Positions 1 to 7,266 of a DNA stretch of 38,163 nucleotides are shown here, in pieces (position 1 is the stretch's first letter; each line of letters starts with the position of its first letter). The notes beneath the pieces were generated by a model. That model ran no database searches. It was not told the origin of the DNA and was given only the letters and a program-made list of their open reading frames with translations. Position numbers and translations under genes: made by a program. This DNA is from JBLHKT01 sp043101615. Its GTDB lineage: Bacteria > Planctomycetota > Phycisphaerae > Phycisphaerales > UBA1924. The DNA lies in assembly GCA_043101615.1 (NCBI GenBank), contig JBICID010000120.1, positions 1-38,163 of the forward strand. The letters are read 5' to 3'.

Positions 1-1
1 C

Positions 2-31
2 GACCGGCTGGCGTCGGCCCTGCGGCCCTGA
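2..31 (+). CDS. possible C-terminal tail of a plus-strand gene cut by the window edge
   Basis: Frame 2 reads nine codons and then TGA at 29-31, ending seven bases before the stop codon of the minus-strand proS gene. This would fit a convergent gene whose body lies left of the window. Nine residues are too few to recognise a family, and any GC-rich frame could look like this, so it is only a suggestion. Confidence 0.2.
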   Translation, partial: DRLASALRP

Positions 32-38
32 GCGGGGC

Positions 39-1841
39 TCAGCCGGTCAGCGCCTCGAGGCACCGGTCCACCGCCTCGGACGCCGGCACGGGCTCGCCCT
101 TGCCCTCCGCGCTTCGGACCTTGAACTCGACCTGGTCGTGCTCGGCCATCTTGTCGGACACCACCAGCCGCACCGGGATGCCGATCAGGTCCGCGTCCTT
201 GAACTTGGACCCGGGGCGGTCGTCACGGTCGTCGATCAGGACGTCGCACCCGCGCTCGGACAGCGACTTCGCCAGCGCGTCGGCCTGATTCAGCAGCGAC
301 TCGCTCGGCTTCAGCACGGTGATCAGCACGTGGTACGGCGCCAGAGCGGTCGGCCAGACGATGCCCCAGTCGTCGTGCGACATCTCGACGCAGGCCGCCA
401 GTGTGCGGCTGACACCGATGCCGTAGCAGCCCATGATGACCGACTGCTTCGTCTGGTTCTGGTCGAGCACCTGGAAGCCCATCGCGTCGGAGTACTTGGT
501 GCCGAGCTTGAAGATGTGGCCGACCTCGATGCCGCGCCGGGCCTCCAGCGACACCCCCGGGGCCCGGGGTGAGGGATCGCCGGGCTGGGCGTTGCGGAGA
601 TCGGCGACGCGGACCCTGGACCCGTCCTCGAGCACGTCGCCCAGCTCGCGACCCCAGTTCCAGCCGGTGACGTGGTGGTCCTTCTCGTCGGCGCCGGTCG
701 CCCACCCCCCGACCGCGCCGTTCCCGGTCGCGTCGGGGTCCACGAGCAGCAGCACGTTCCGGGACTTCGCGATCGACGGCGAGACGTACCCGATGGCGAA
801 CCCGTCCGATTCGGCCTGCTCCTGCGGGGCCAGCGCCACCGGGGACCCGCACGCGTCGCGCACCTTGCCCTCGTTCACATCGTGATCGCCCCGCACGACC
901 GCGAGCACGTACCGCTCGCCGCCGTCGGTCGTCCGGAACACGATGGTCTTGAGCATGCCCGCGGCGTCGGTCCCCAGGTGCGCCGCGACGCCCTCGATGC
1001 CGGGCATGTCCGGGGTGTGGTGCTTGACGAGGTCACCCTCGGGGGCCGCCGAGAAGTCGTGGTCGCGGTGCCCGATGGCGCACTTCTCCACGTTGGCCAT
1101 GTACCCCGTCTCCGGGCAGACCAGCACGGTGTCCTCGCCCGAGGCGCAGTTGACCATGAACTCGTGCGAGGCCGACCCGCCGATCGGCCCGCTCTCGGCC
1201 TCGACCGCGGAAAAATCCAGCCCGCAGCGCGTGAAGATGTTGGTGTACGCCGTGTACATCCGGTCGTAGTGCTCGTTCAGCCCCCCGGGCCCCTCGATGT
1301 TGAGGTGGAAGGTGTACGCGTCCTTCATCAGGAACTCGCGTCCCCGGAGCAGGCCGGCGCGCGGGCGGGCCTCGTCGCGGAACTTGGTCTGGATCTGGAA
1401 CAGGCTCAGCGGGAGCTGCTTGTAACTCGTGACCGCGGCCCGGGTCATCTCGGTGATAACCTCCTCGTGCGTCGGGCACAGGTACGAGTCGCGCCCGTGC
1501 CGGTCCTCGAAGCGGAAGAGCAGGTCGCCGTACGCCTCGGCCCGACCGGTGTCCTTCAGCCACTCGGTGGGCGCCAGCGCGGGCATCAGCAGCTCGCGCG
1601 AGCCCGCGGCGTTCATCTCCTCGCGGATGATGGTGCACAGCCTGGTCAGCACCCGGAACGCCAGGGGCAGGTAGTCGTAGCCGCCCGCGGTCACGCGACG
1701 GATGTAGCCGGCCCGCGAGAGCAGGATGTGGGAGATCAGCTCGGCGTCGGCGGGGGCCTCGCGCGAGGTGGGGATCAGTTGCTCCGACCAGAGGTGCACG
1801 TCGCCGAGGGCGGGCCGGGAGAGGGTCGCGGTGGTGGTCAT
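39..1841 (-). CDS. proS: prolyl-tRNA synthetase, bacterial type with editing domain
   Basis: Cytoplasmic class II aminoacyl-tRNA synthetase that charges tRNA-Pro with proline. The 600-residue length fits the bacterial form (about 570-620). Motif 2 is visible as FRDEARPR followed by GLLRGREFLMKDAY (about residues 153-174), and motif 3 as GCYGIGVSRT near residue 475. Between them lies the YbaK-like editing insert (about 240-400), which includes LKTIVFRT and VVRGDHDVNE and in this family clears mischarged Ala-tRNA-Pro. The C-terminal anticodon-binding domain follows (PYHVLITVL, LIDDRDDRPGSKFKDADLIG). The ATG at 1839-1841 has no Shine-Dalgarno sequence, but a TACACT hexamer lies six bases upstream. 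The QueC-like gene ends 28 bases upstream on the same strand, so both readthrough and independent leaderless expression are possible. A tRNA-Pro gene lies elsewhere in the window, probably by chance. Confidence 0.97.
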   Translation of the reverse strand: MTTTATLSRPALGDVHLWSEQLIPTSREAPADAELISHILLSRAGYIRRVTAGGYDYLPLAFRVLTRLCTIIREEMNAAGSRELLMPALAPTEWLKDTGRAEAYGDLLFRFEDRHGRDSYLCPTHEEVITEMTRAAVTSYKQLPLSLFQIQTKFRDEARPRAGLLRGREFLMKDAYTFHLNIEGPGGLNEHYDRMYTAYTNIFTRCGLDFSAVEAESGPIGGSASHEFMVNCASGEDTVLVCPETGYMANVEKCAIGHRDHDFSAAPEGDLVKHHTPDMPGIEGVAAHLGTDAAGMLKTIVFRTTDGGERYVLAVVRGDHDVNEGKVRDACGSPVALAPQEQAESDGFAIGYVSPSIAKSRNVLLLVDPDATGNGAVGGWATGADEKDHHVTGWNWGRELGDVLEDGSRVRVADLRNAQPGDPSPRAPGVSLEARRGIEVGHIFKLGTKYSDAMGFQVLDQNQTKQSVIMGCYGIGVSRTLAACVEMSHDDWGIVWPTALAPYHVLITVLKPSESLLNQADALAKSLSERGCDVLIDDRDDRPGSKFKDADLIGIPVRLVVSDKMAEHDQVEFKVRSAEGKGEPVPASEAVDRCLEALTG

Positions 1842-1847
1842 GAGGCG

Positions 1848-1853
1848 AGTGTA
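1848..1853 (-). promoter_or_regulatory. TACACT -10 hexamer, leaderless-type start of proS
   Basis: TACACT on the minus strand is separated from the proS ATG by six bases (CGCCTC). A transcript starting about seven bases after a -10 box would begin at or next to the ATG. No convincing -35 box is visible. Other genes in this window show the same geometry. Confidence 0.45.
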
Positions 1854-1869
1854 GGTCCGGGCGTGTCGG

Positions 1870-2577
1870 CTATTCGGGCGCGAACACCGACGCGGGCTTG
1901 GGCTCGCGGAGGTCGCCCGTCGACGCGCCGAGCCTCGCGGCCCAGCGCTCCCACTCGGACTCGGCCAGCGGGAGGTCGGCCGTCCTGCCCCCCCACCACC
2001 AGCACAGCGACACCGGGGCCGCGAGGTCCAGGGCCAGGCCCGCGATCTGCTCGTCGGTCAGGTCCACCAGAGGTGTCTCGATCACGACCTCCTGCACCGG
2101 GGTGTCCCGCCCCTCGAGGTCGAGCGTGACGAGCCTTGAGACCAGCAGGGCCCGGTCGGTCGCCGCGCCCGCCGCGTCGAGGTCGATCTCGCCGGTGTGG
2201 TCCACCGCCTGCACCGGCCAGACCACGCGGCGCAGGCCCGCGCGTGCCGCCGCGTAGGCCGCCATCAGAAGCAGCGTGGACTGCTCCTGTCCCGGGATGC
2301 CGAAGCGGGCGGCCGAAGAGGCCGGCGAGGAGGTCGCGAGCCCGAGAAACTCCAACCCCAGCGCCTCGGCCTGACGGGACGCGCCGCGCTCGCAGGCGGC
2401 GCCCAGGGGCTTCGAGAAGGCCGGGTGAGCCGGGTACGCCCAGACCGCCCCGGGCGAGGTCTCGGCGCCGGAGGAGGCGCCCTCCTCGGCGATCATCGCC
2501 CCGGCGACGAGCGACGCGAGCCCGGCGTCGGAGAGCACGAGGGCGGGCCGGAAGTCGTCTGCGCGCGGGTGTGCCAT
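1870..2577 (-). CDS. degenerate QueC-like (7-cyano-7-deazaguanine synthase-like) protein
   Basis: A 235-residue protein with the layout of QueC, the ATP-dependent enzyme that makes preQ0 for queuosine. LVLSDAGLAS (residues 13-22) sits where the SGGxDS pyrophosphatase loop should be. FGIPGQEQSTLLLMAAYAAA (92-111) matches the PGRN/T-FLS-AYAEA region. IETPLVDLTDEQIAGLALDL (167-186) matches the QueC segment before its catalytic tail. The loop has lost its GG and its Asp, and the C-terminal CxxC-type zinc cysteines are absent (only CWWWGG remains at 192-197). It is therefore probably not a working QueC; a binding, structural or reassigned role is possible. The ATG at 2575-2577 was chosen because the open frame upstream is antisense to malic enzyme. 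It lies upstream of and close to proS. Family placement is a pattern match and the function is unknown. Confidence 0.72.
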   Translation of the reverse strand: MAHPRADDFRPALVLSDAGLASLVAGAMIAEEGASSGAETSPGAVWAYPAHPAFSKPLGAACERGASRQAEALGLEFLGLATSSPASSAARFGIPGQEQSTLLLMAAYAAARAGLRRVVWPVQAVDHTGEIDLDAAGAATDRALLVSRLVTLDLEGRDTPVQEVVIETPLVDLTDEQIAGLALDLAAPVSLCWWWGGRTADLPLAESEWERWAARLGASTGDLREPKPASVFAPE

Positions 2578-2640
2578 GCAGGATGTATCGGCCAGACGCG
2601 GCGCCCCACGACAGCGCCCCCGAAGGGGGGACGGAATACG

Positions 2641-2662
2641 CCCGCCCCCGGGCGGGTACGCT
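2641..2662 (+). promoter_or_regulatory. malic enzyme promoter region: palindrome abutting a TACGCT -10 hexamer
   Basis: A 7-bp perfect inverted repeat (CCCGCCC, two-base loop, GGGCGGG; 2641-2656) is followed immediately by TACGCT (2657-2662). Transcription would begin near 2669, leaving a leader of about 29 bases that contains GGAG eight bases before the ATG. There is no recognisable -35 box; the palindrome occupies most of the spacer. A repressor or activator site is one reading. Confidence 0.4.
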
Positions 2663-2697
2663 GAACCCTGGCCCCGCACACCCGGACCGGAGACAGC

Positions 2698-3894
2698 ATG
2701 CCCTCCAAGTACGACGAACGATCGATGGCCCTGCACCGCGAGCTCACCGGCAAGATCGAGACCGGGCTCAAGATGAAGATCGAGACGATCGAGGACCTCT
2801 CCACCGCCTACACGCCCGGCGTCGCCGCACCCTGTCGCGCCATCGACAAGGACCCGTCCCTCGCCCGCGAGCTCACCATCAAGGGCAACTCCGTCGCGAT
2901 CGTGACCGACGGCTCGGCGGTGCTGGGGCTGGGCAACATCGGCCCGGAGGCCGCCATGCCGGTCATGGAGGGCAAGGCGATGCTCTTCAAGGCCTTCGCC
3001 GGCATCGACGCCTGGCCGATCTGCCTGGCCACCCAGAACGAGCAGGAGATCATCGACACCGTGACCCGCATCGCCCCAGGCTTCGGCGGGGTGAACCTCG
3101 AGGACATCGCCGCCCCCCGCTGCTTCCACATCGAGGCAGCCCTCCAGAACCTCGGCATCCCCGTCTTCCACGACGACCAGCACGGCACCGCGATCGTCCT
3201 GCTCGCCGCCCTGATCAACGCGGCCAAGGTCGTCGGCAAAGAACTGACCGACCTGCGGGTGGTCATCTCCGGGGCCGGGGCCGCGGGCAGCGCCATCGCC
3301 GGGCTGCTCCGGTGCGTCAACCAGGACGAGACCGTCTGCGTCCCGGTGCGGGACGTCGTCGTGTGCGACTCGCAGGGCGCCATCCACGCCCGGCGCGAGG
3401 GGCTCAGCCCGGAGAAGATGGGGCTGCTGGCCTATACCAACCGCGAGAACCGGTCCGGCAACATCCACGAGGTGCTGGAGGGCGCCGACGTCTTCGTCGG
3501 CGTGAGCGTCGGCGGGCTGCTCAAGCGGGCCGACATCGAGCACATGGCCAAGGACCCGATCATCCTGGCGATGGCCAACCCGGACCCCGAGATCGAGCCC
3601 GACGAGGCCAGGGCCGCGGGCGCCAAGGTGGTCGGCACCGGGCGCAGCGACCACCCGAACCAGGTGAACAACGTGCTGGCCTTCCCCGGGCTCTTCCGCG
3701 GCGCACTCGACGCCAGGGCCGACACGATCACCGCCAAGATGAAGCTCGCGGCCGCGTACGCCCTCGCCGAAAGTGTCGGCTCCCCCACCGCCGAGCGTGT
3801 CCTGCCCGACCCGCTCGACAAGAGCGTGGTGCCCAAGGTCGCGCGGGCGGTCGCCGAGGCCTGGGACGGCGAGCCCGCGGTCCTGCCGGGCTGA
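2698..3894 (+). CDS. malic enzyme (oxaloacetate-decarboxylating malate dehydrogenase), short bacterial form
   Basis: Catalyses oxidative decarboxylation of malate to pyruvate and CO2 with reduction of NAD(P). The 398-residue length matches the short bacterial form without the phosphotransacetylase-like tail of MaeB. Family signatures are present in order: YTPGVAAPC (about 39-47), VTDGSAVLGLGNIGP near 70-84, the KAMLFKAFAGIDAWPI stretch, the metal-site segment NLEDIAAPRCF, FHDDQHGTAIV (about 157-167), and the Rossmann loop ISGAGAAGSAIA near 190-201. NPDPEI follows in the C-terminal half. The sequence alone does not settle NAD versus NADP preference. The ATG at 2698 has GGAG eight bases upstream. 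The gene stands alone on the plus strand, divergent from the QueC-like gene and convergent with the broken GNAT gene. Confidence 0.95.
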   Translation: MPSKYDERSMALHRELTGKIETGLKMKIETIEDLSTAYTPGVAAPCRAIDKDPSLARELTIKGNSVAIVTDGSAVLGLGNIGPEAAMPVMEGKAMLFKAFAGIDAWPICLATQNEQEIIDTVTRIAPGFGGVNLEDIAAPRCFHIEAALQNLGIPVFHDDQHGTAIVLLAALINAAKVVGKELTDLRVVISGAGAAGSAIAGLLRCVNQDETVCVPVRDVVVCDSQGAIHARREGLSPEKMGLLAYTNRENRSGNIHEVLEGADVFVGVSVGGLLKRADIEHMAKDPIILAMANPDPEIEPDEARAAGAKVVGTGRSDHPNQVNNVLAFPGLFRGALDARADTITAKMKLAAAYALAESVGSPTAERVLPDPLDKSVVPKVARAVAEAWDGEPAVLPG

Positions 3895-3904
3895 TCCCGT
3901 TCCG

Positions 3905-4383
3905 TCAGGTCAGCGGCTTGCGGAAACAGCGGATGTCGGCCACGGCCTCGAATCCCAATCGCTCGTGCGCCAGCAGGCTGACCGTGTTGTCCAGCTCCGC
4001 GTCGGAGGCGAACTCGGCGCAGCCCTTGGACCGGGCCCAGCCCTCCCCTGCGGAGACGAGTGCCGCCCCGATGCCCTGGCCGCGTGCCCGCTCGTGCACG
4101 AACCAGCCCTCCAGGTACCCCACCGGCCCGTGCTCGCATCCCTCCGCGTAGTCTCGCAGCGAGACCTCGGCGAACCCGATCGGCTGTCCGGGTGCGCCAC
4201 GAAGCGGGCGATGAGCACGACGTGCGGCAGGCCCTGGATGGTTCCGTGCTCGAGATACTCACGGACCAGCGGCTCGAAGTCGTCCACCAGCCACTCCGGC
4301 CCCAGCGACCGGCGCATCGCGTGCCACGCGGGCGCGTCGGCCGGCGTCAACGGATCGACACGGATGGACGCGTTGTCGTTCAT
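3905..4383 (-). pseudogene. GNAT acetyltransferase, aminoglycoside 6'-N-acetyltransferase-like, broken by one frameshift
   Basis: Two overlapping frames together make one GNAT protein of about 159 residues. The first frame starts at the ATG 4381-4383 (MNDNASIRVDPL) and is sensible through HVVLIARFV near 4198. The protein then continues in the frame that ends at 3905, reading PIGFAEVSLRDYAEG, then GYLEGWFV and the acetyl-CoA loop RARGQGIGAAL, then ELDNTVSLLAHERLGFE and FRKPL. These are features of AAC(6')-type GNATs. The switch lies at about 4197-4198, where the minus strand reads GTGGCG; one extra G (GTGGGC) would restore the frame. It starts two bases after the upstream epimerase stop codon, implying cotranscription. 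This is either a recent null mutation or a sequencing error; clean codon use on both sides means any inactivation would be recent. Family resemblance does not prove aminoglycoside activity. Confidence 0.75.
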
Positions 4384-4385
4384 GG

Positions 4386-5357
4386 TCAGTAGTTGGGTGT
4401 CGGGGCCCGGAAGTCAGACAGCTCGACGCCCTGGAAGTACTCGATCGTCTTCTGCAGGCCCTCGCGCAGCGGGATGGTCGGCTCCCAGCCGAGCCTCTCC
4501 TTGGCCAGCGTGATGTCCGGCTGTCGCTGCGTCGGGTCGTCCGCGGGCAGGTCCCGGTAGACCAGTTTCGACCCCGCCCCCGTCAGCTCGATCACGATCT
4601 CGGCGAGCTGCTTGATCGTGAACTCCCCCGGGTTGCCGATGTTGCACGGGCCGACGAAGTCGTCCGGCCCGTTCATGAGACGGACGAACCCCTCGATCAG
4701 GTCGCTGACGTAGCAGAACGACCGCGTCTGCGAGCCGTCCCCGAAAATAGTGATGTCCTCGCCGCTGATGGCCTGCCGGATGAAGTTCGAGACCACGCGC
4801 CCGTCGAACGGGTGCATGCGGGGCCCGTAGGTGTTGAAGATCCGGACAACCCGGATGTTCACGCCGTTGGCCCTGTGGTAGTCGAAGAACAGCGTCTCCG
4901 CGGCCCGCTTGCCCTCGTCGTAGCAGGCACGGGTGCCGATGGGGTTGACGTTGCCCCGGTAGGACTCGGGCTGGGGGTGGACGTCGGGGTCGCCGTACAC
5001 CTCGCTGGTGCTGGCCTGAAAGACCTTGGCGCGGCATCGCTTGGCCATGCCCAGCACGTTGATGGCCCCCATGACGGAGGTCTTCATGGTCTTGATGGGG
5101 TTGTACTGGTAGTGGCCCGGCGCGGCGGGGCAGGCGAGGTTGTAGATCTCGTCCACCTCCAGCCAGAGCGGGTGCGTCACGTCGTGCCGGATGAGCTCGA
5201 AGTTGCCGCACCCGAGCAGGTGGGCCACGTTGGACTTCTGGCTGGTGAAGAAGTTGTCCACGCAGATGACGTCGTGACCCTCGGCGACGAGGCGGTCGCA
5301 CAGATGGGAGCCGAGAAAACCGGCGCCGCCGGTGACGAGGATGCGTTTGAGGCTCAC
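4386..5357 (-). CDS. UDP-glucuronate decarboxylase (UDP-xylose synthase)-type NAD-dependent epimerase
   Basis: Cytosolic extended short-chain dehydrogenase. The family converts UDP-glucuronate to UDP-xylose, a donor for surface polysaccharides. The 323-residue protein opens with the NAD loop TGGAGFLGSHL (residues 9-19), then VDNFFTS. NLACPAAPGHYQ, PIKTMKTSVMG, STSEVYGDPDVHPQ and GTRACYDEGKR (catalytic Tyr-x-x-x-Lys) follow, then RIFNTYGPRM and GSQTRSFCYVSDLI. This set is typical of bacterial and plant UXS proteins. The start is taken as GTG at 5355-5357, just before SLKRILVTGG, because the NAD loop then sits at the usual distance from the N-terminus and GGAG lies eight bases upstream. It follows hldD by 110 bases containing a strong hairpin, so it may have its own promoter. 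Activity towards UDP-glucuronate is inferred from family resemblance. Confidence 0.9.
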   Translation of the reverse strand: MSLKRILVTGGAGFLGSHLCDRLVAEGHDVICVDNFFTSQKSNVAHLLGCGNFELIRHDVTHPLWLEVDEIYNLACPAAPGHYQYNPIKTMKTSVMGAINVLGMAKRCRAKVFQASTSEVYGDPDVHPQPESYRGNVNPIGTRACYDEGKRAAETLFFDYHRANGVNIRVVRIFNTYGPRMHPFDGRVVSNFIRQAISGEDITIFGDGSQTRSFCYVSDLIEGFVRLMNGPDDFVGPCNIGNPGEFTIKQLAEIVIELTGAGSKLVYRDLPADDPTQRQPDITLAKERLGWEPTIPLREGLQKTIEYFQGVELSDFRAPTPNY

Positions 5358-5402
5358 GTGGGGTGCTCCGGACGTGTGAGTCGGGGACGGTCGGGGGCAG
5401 TG

Positions 5403-5449
5403 AGGGTATCGTCGAGATCCGCCCGCGACTGGAACGACGCGGGCGGATC
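5403..5449 (-). promoter_or_regulatory. 12-bp hairpin followed by a TACCCT hexamer between hldD and the epimerase gene
   Basis: The arms at 5416-5427 and 5438-5449 are perfectly complementary over 12 bases (GATCCGCCCGCG) with a ten-base loop. On the minus strand, TACCCT follows the hairpin after seven bases (5403-5408) and could serve as a -10 box giving a leader of about 39 bases. There is no U-tract, so it is not a typical intrinsic terminator. It could end hldD transcripts in a Rho-assisted way or be an operator. Confidence 0.45.
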
Positions 5450-5467
5450 CGCGGGGCCGGGCCCGGA

Positions 5468-6505
5468 TCAGCCCCTCGCGAGCTCGGAACGACGGTGGCT
5501 CCGCTCCCATTCACCCCGGATCCAGCGGGCGTACTCCGCGATCCCGTCCGCGGGGTGGTAGGCGGGGGTCCAGCCGAGGCCCTCGCGAGCGCGTGTCATG
5601 TCCGCGCAGGTGTAGTGCTGGTACGTCGCGACCATCTGTTCGGGCATGTCGAAGTACTCGGGCTCGGCGGGCAGCTCCAGGGCCTCGCCCAGGGCCGCCG
5701 CGATCTCGTTGAAGCTCGTCGTCTGGCCCGAGCCCGCGTTGTACACGCCCGGCGTGACGCCGGGCACCGCCGCGGCGATGGTCTGCGCGACCACGTCGCG
5801 CACGTACACCTGGTCGCGCGCGTGCTCGCCGTGCCGGAACAGCCGGGGCGGTTTCCCCGAGAGCATCTGCTGGGCGAGGTGCCACACCATGCTCGCCATC
5901 GTGCCCTTGCGGTGCTCGCCGGGGCCGAAGACGTTGAAGTACCGCAGGCCGACGATGTGCGGCAACTCGTCGCCCGCGTCCCTCGCCTCGTCGATCGCCT
6001 TCTGCGCCTCGACGTCCATCAGCCACTTGGAGAACCCGTAGACGTTGTTCGGCAGGCCCGCGGCGTCCTCGGGGAAGGGCGTCCGATCGTCGGCGTGCGC
6101 AGGCGAGCCGTAGGTCGCCGCGGACGAGGCGTACACCAGCGGCGTGCGGGTCTCGATGCAGGCGTCCAGGATGTCCAGGAAGGGCTCGGTGTTGTCCGCG
6201 AGCATCTTCTTCTCGTCGAACTCGAGCGTGTCGGTGATGGCCGCCAGATGGAACACGGCCGCGGGCTCGTACCCGACCACCGCCGGCTGCCAGTTCAGGT
6301 CCGCGACCGAGTCGGGCTGCACCGTCCCGCGGAACGGGCCGACCCCCGCCCGGTCGCAGGCCTCCACCAGGTTGGCGTACGAGCCGGTTCGGAAGTCGTC
6401 CACCACGACGACGTGGGCCGCGGGATCACGGGCGAGCAGCTCGGCGACCAGGTTGGCCCCGATGAAGCCGGCGCCGCCGGTCACGATGTAGGTCGGGCTG
6501 GGCAT
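5468..6505 (-). CDS. hldD: ADP-L-glycero-D-manno-heptose-6-epimerase
   Basis: Converts ADP-D-glycero- to ADP-L-glycero-beta-D-manno-heptose, the donor for the heptose inner core of lipopolysaccharide. The 345-residue length is slightly above the roughly 310-330 of characterised forms. Visible are the NADP loop TGGAGFIGANL (7-17), VVDDFRTG, the active-site stretch YASSAATYG, YGFSKWLMD (Tyr-x-x-x-Lys), and the HldD-specific block YFNVFGPGEHRKGTMASMVWH. RDQVYVRDVV follows. The ATG at 6503-6505 has no Shine-Dalgarno, but a TATCAT hexamer ends five bases upstream. The LysM gene ends 23 bases upstream on the same strand. Together with kdsB at 24733-25521 it suggests a Gram-negative outer membrane with KDO and heptose. 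Confidence 0.92.
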   Translation of the reverse strand: MPSPTYIVTGGAGFIGANLVAELLARDPAAHVVVVDDFRTGSYANLVEACDRAGVGPFRGTVQPDSVADLNWQPAVVGYEPAAVFHLAAITDTLEFDEKKMLADNTEPFLDILDACIETRTPLVYASSAATYGSPAHADDRTPFPEDAAGLPNNVYGFSKWLMDVEAQKAIDEARDAGDELPHIVGLRYFNVFGPGEHRKGTMASMVWHLAQQMLSGKPPRLFRHGEHARDQVYVRDVVAQTIAAAVPGVTPGVYNAGSGQTTSFNEIAAALGEALELPAEPEYFDMPEQMVATYQHYTCADMTRAREGLGWTPAYHPADGIAEYARWIRGEWERSHRRSELARG

Positions 6506-6510
6506 GGGCG

Positions 6511-6516
6511 ATGATA
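6511..6516 (-). promoter_or_regulatory. TATCAT -10 hexamer, leaderless-type start of hldD
   Basis: TATCAT lies five bases (CGCCC) before the hldD ATG, in the 23-base gap after the LysM gene. It is the closest match to TATAAT among the leaderless-type sites in this window. No -35 box is evident at a 16-18 base spacing. Confidence 0.5.
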
Positions 6517-6528
6517 GGGGCCGACGCC

Positions 6529-7233
6529 TCAGGGAGACCCCTCGGGCCCCGACGGCGGGGCGGCCGGGAGACGCAGCGTCTGGCCCGCCCGCAGGTCGTC
6601 GGCGCTCGAGATCGTGTCGGTGTTGGCCTCGAGGATCAGGCGGGTGAAGCGGAACGAGCCGTAGTAGCTCTGGGCGATCTCGGAGAGGGTGTCCCCCGGC
6701 TTCACCAGGTATTCCACGTACTCGGGCGCGGGCGGGGCCGGGGGGCTGGTGGGCTCGCCGCGCGCGTCGAGCGCCAGACCCTGCACGTTGTCGGGATCGA
6801 CCGGGAGGCGGATGACGTCGCCGGCCCGGAGTCGCTGGGCGTCACGGAGCGGGTTGGCGCGGGCGATGGCGACCCAGCGGGAAGAGTCCCCGTACTCACG
6901 CCGGGCGATCGACTCCAGCGTGTCACCGTCCCGGAGGGTGTACGCGCGGAACTCGGGCGGGATGATGCCCGGCCCCGGGGTCGGATCCAGCCCGATGGGG
7001 GTGACAGAGAGCGTGTCGGATGGGGGGGCTGTGGGGGGGGCTGTGGGGGGGGCGCCCGGATCGGCCGCCTGCGCCGGCTCGCGATCGAAGGTGATGCGAG
7101 GGGTGTCTGCGAGTTCAACCAGTCCCGCGTCGCGCGAACCGTCGGGCGGACCCCAGGCCCAGTAGACCGCGACCCACAGCAGCGCCAGCAGTGTCATGCT
7201 GAGGAGCACACGCTGCGAGCTCTCGTGGGGCAT
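6529..7233 (-). CDS. membrane-anchored protein with two LysM domains
   Basis: A 234-residue protein with an N-terminal membrane segment (VLLSMTLLALLWVAVYWAW, about 9-27) that acts as anchor or uncleaved signal. A Pro/Ala/Thr-rich linker follows (about 50-95). Two LysM domains come next: YTLRDGDTLESIARREYGD to LRAGDVIRLP (about 98-145), and YLVKPGDTLSEIAQSYYGS to LRAGQTLRLP (about 175-222). LysM domains bind N-acetylglucosamine polymers, so this is likely a peptidoglycan-binding envelope protein. The linker contains APPT repeats encoded by runs of seven and eight Gs, a possible slippage site. It follows secDF by 33 bases on the same strand and is probably cotranscribed. No catalytic domain is present. 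Confidence 0.85.
   Translation of the reverse strand: MPHESSQRVLLSMTLLALLWVAVYWAWGPPDGSRDAGLVELADTPRITFDREPAQAADPGAPPTAPPTAPPSDTLSVTPIGLDPTPGPGIIPPEFRAYTLRDGDTLESIARREYGDSSRWVAIARANPLRDAQRLRAGDVIRLPVDPDNVQGLALDARGEPTSPPAPPAPEYVEYLVKPGDTLSEIAQSYYGSFRFTRLILEANTDTISSADDLRAGQTLRLPAAPPSGPEGSP
7022..7052 (-). repeat. 12-base tandem repeat with G7-G8 runs in the LysM gene
   Basis: On the plus strand, three G-runs of seven, eight and eight bases are separated by CTGT. On the coding strand this is a 12-base unit (GCC CCC CCC ACA) repeated about 2.5 times, giving APPT units. Loss of a whole unit would only shorten the linker, while slippage within one G-run would shift the frame before both LysM domains. 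Confidence 0.8.
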
Positions 7234-7266
7234 GGTGGTCCGATCCGTCGGTCCGCTGACGCCATC

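Noticed and set aside
2582..2588. Leaderless-type hexamer before the QueC-like gene
   Set aside because: TACATC is four bases before the ATG and lacks the final T, so it was not counted with the eight.
1870..3654. 594-codon minus-strand frame, of which only the last 235 codons were kept
   Set aside because: The upstream 359 codons are antisense to malic enzyme and lack protein-like composition. The ATG at 2577 gives a complete QueC-like protein.
2136..4151. 671-codon plus-strand frame across malic enzyme
   Set aside because: Mostly Arg/Pro/Gly without domains; it is out of frame with the well-supported malic enzyme.
3905..4383. Calling the GNAT an antibiotic-resistance gene
   Set aside because: The likeness to AAC(6') is at family level only, many chromosomal GNATs look similar, and the frame is broken.
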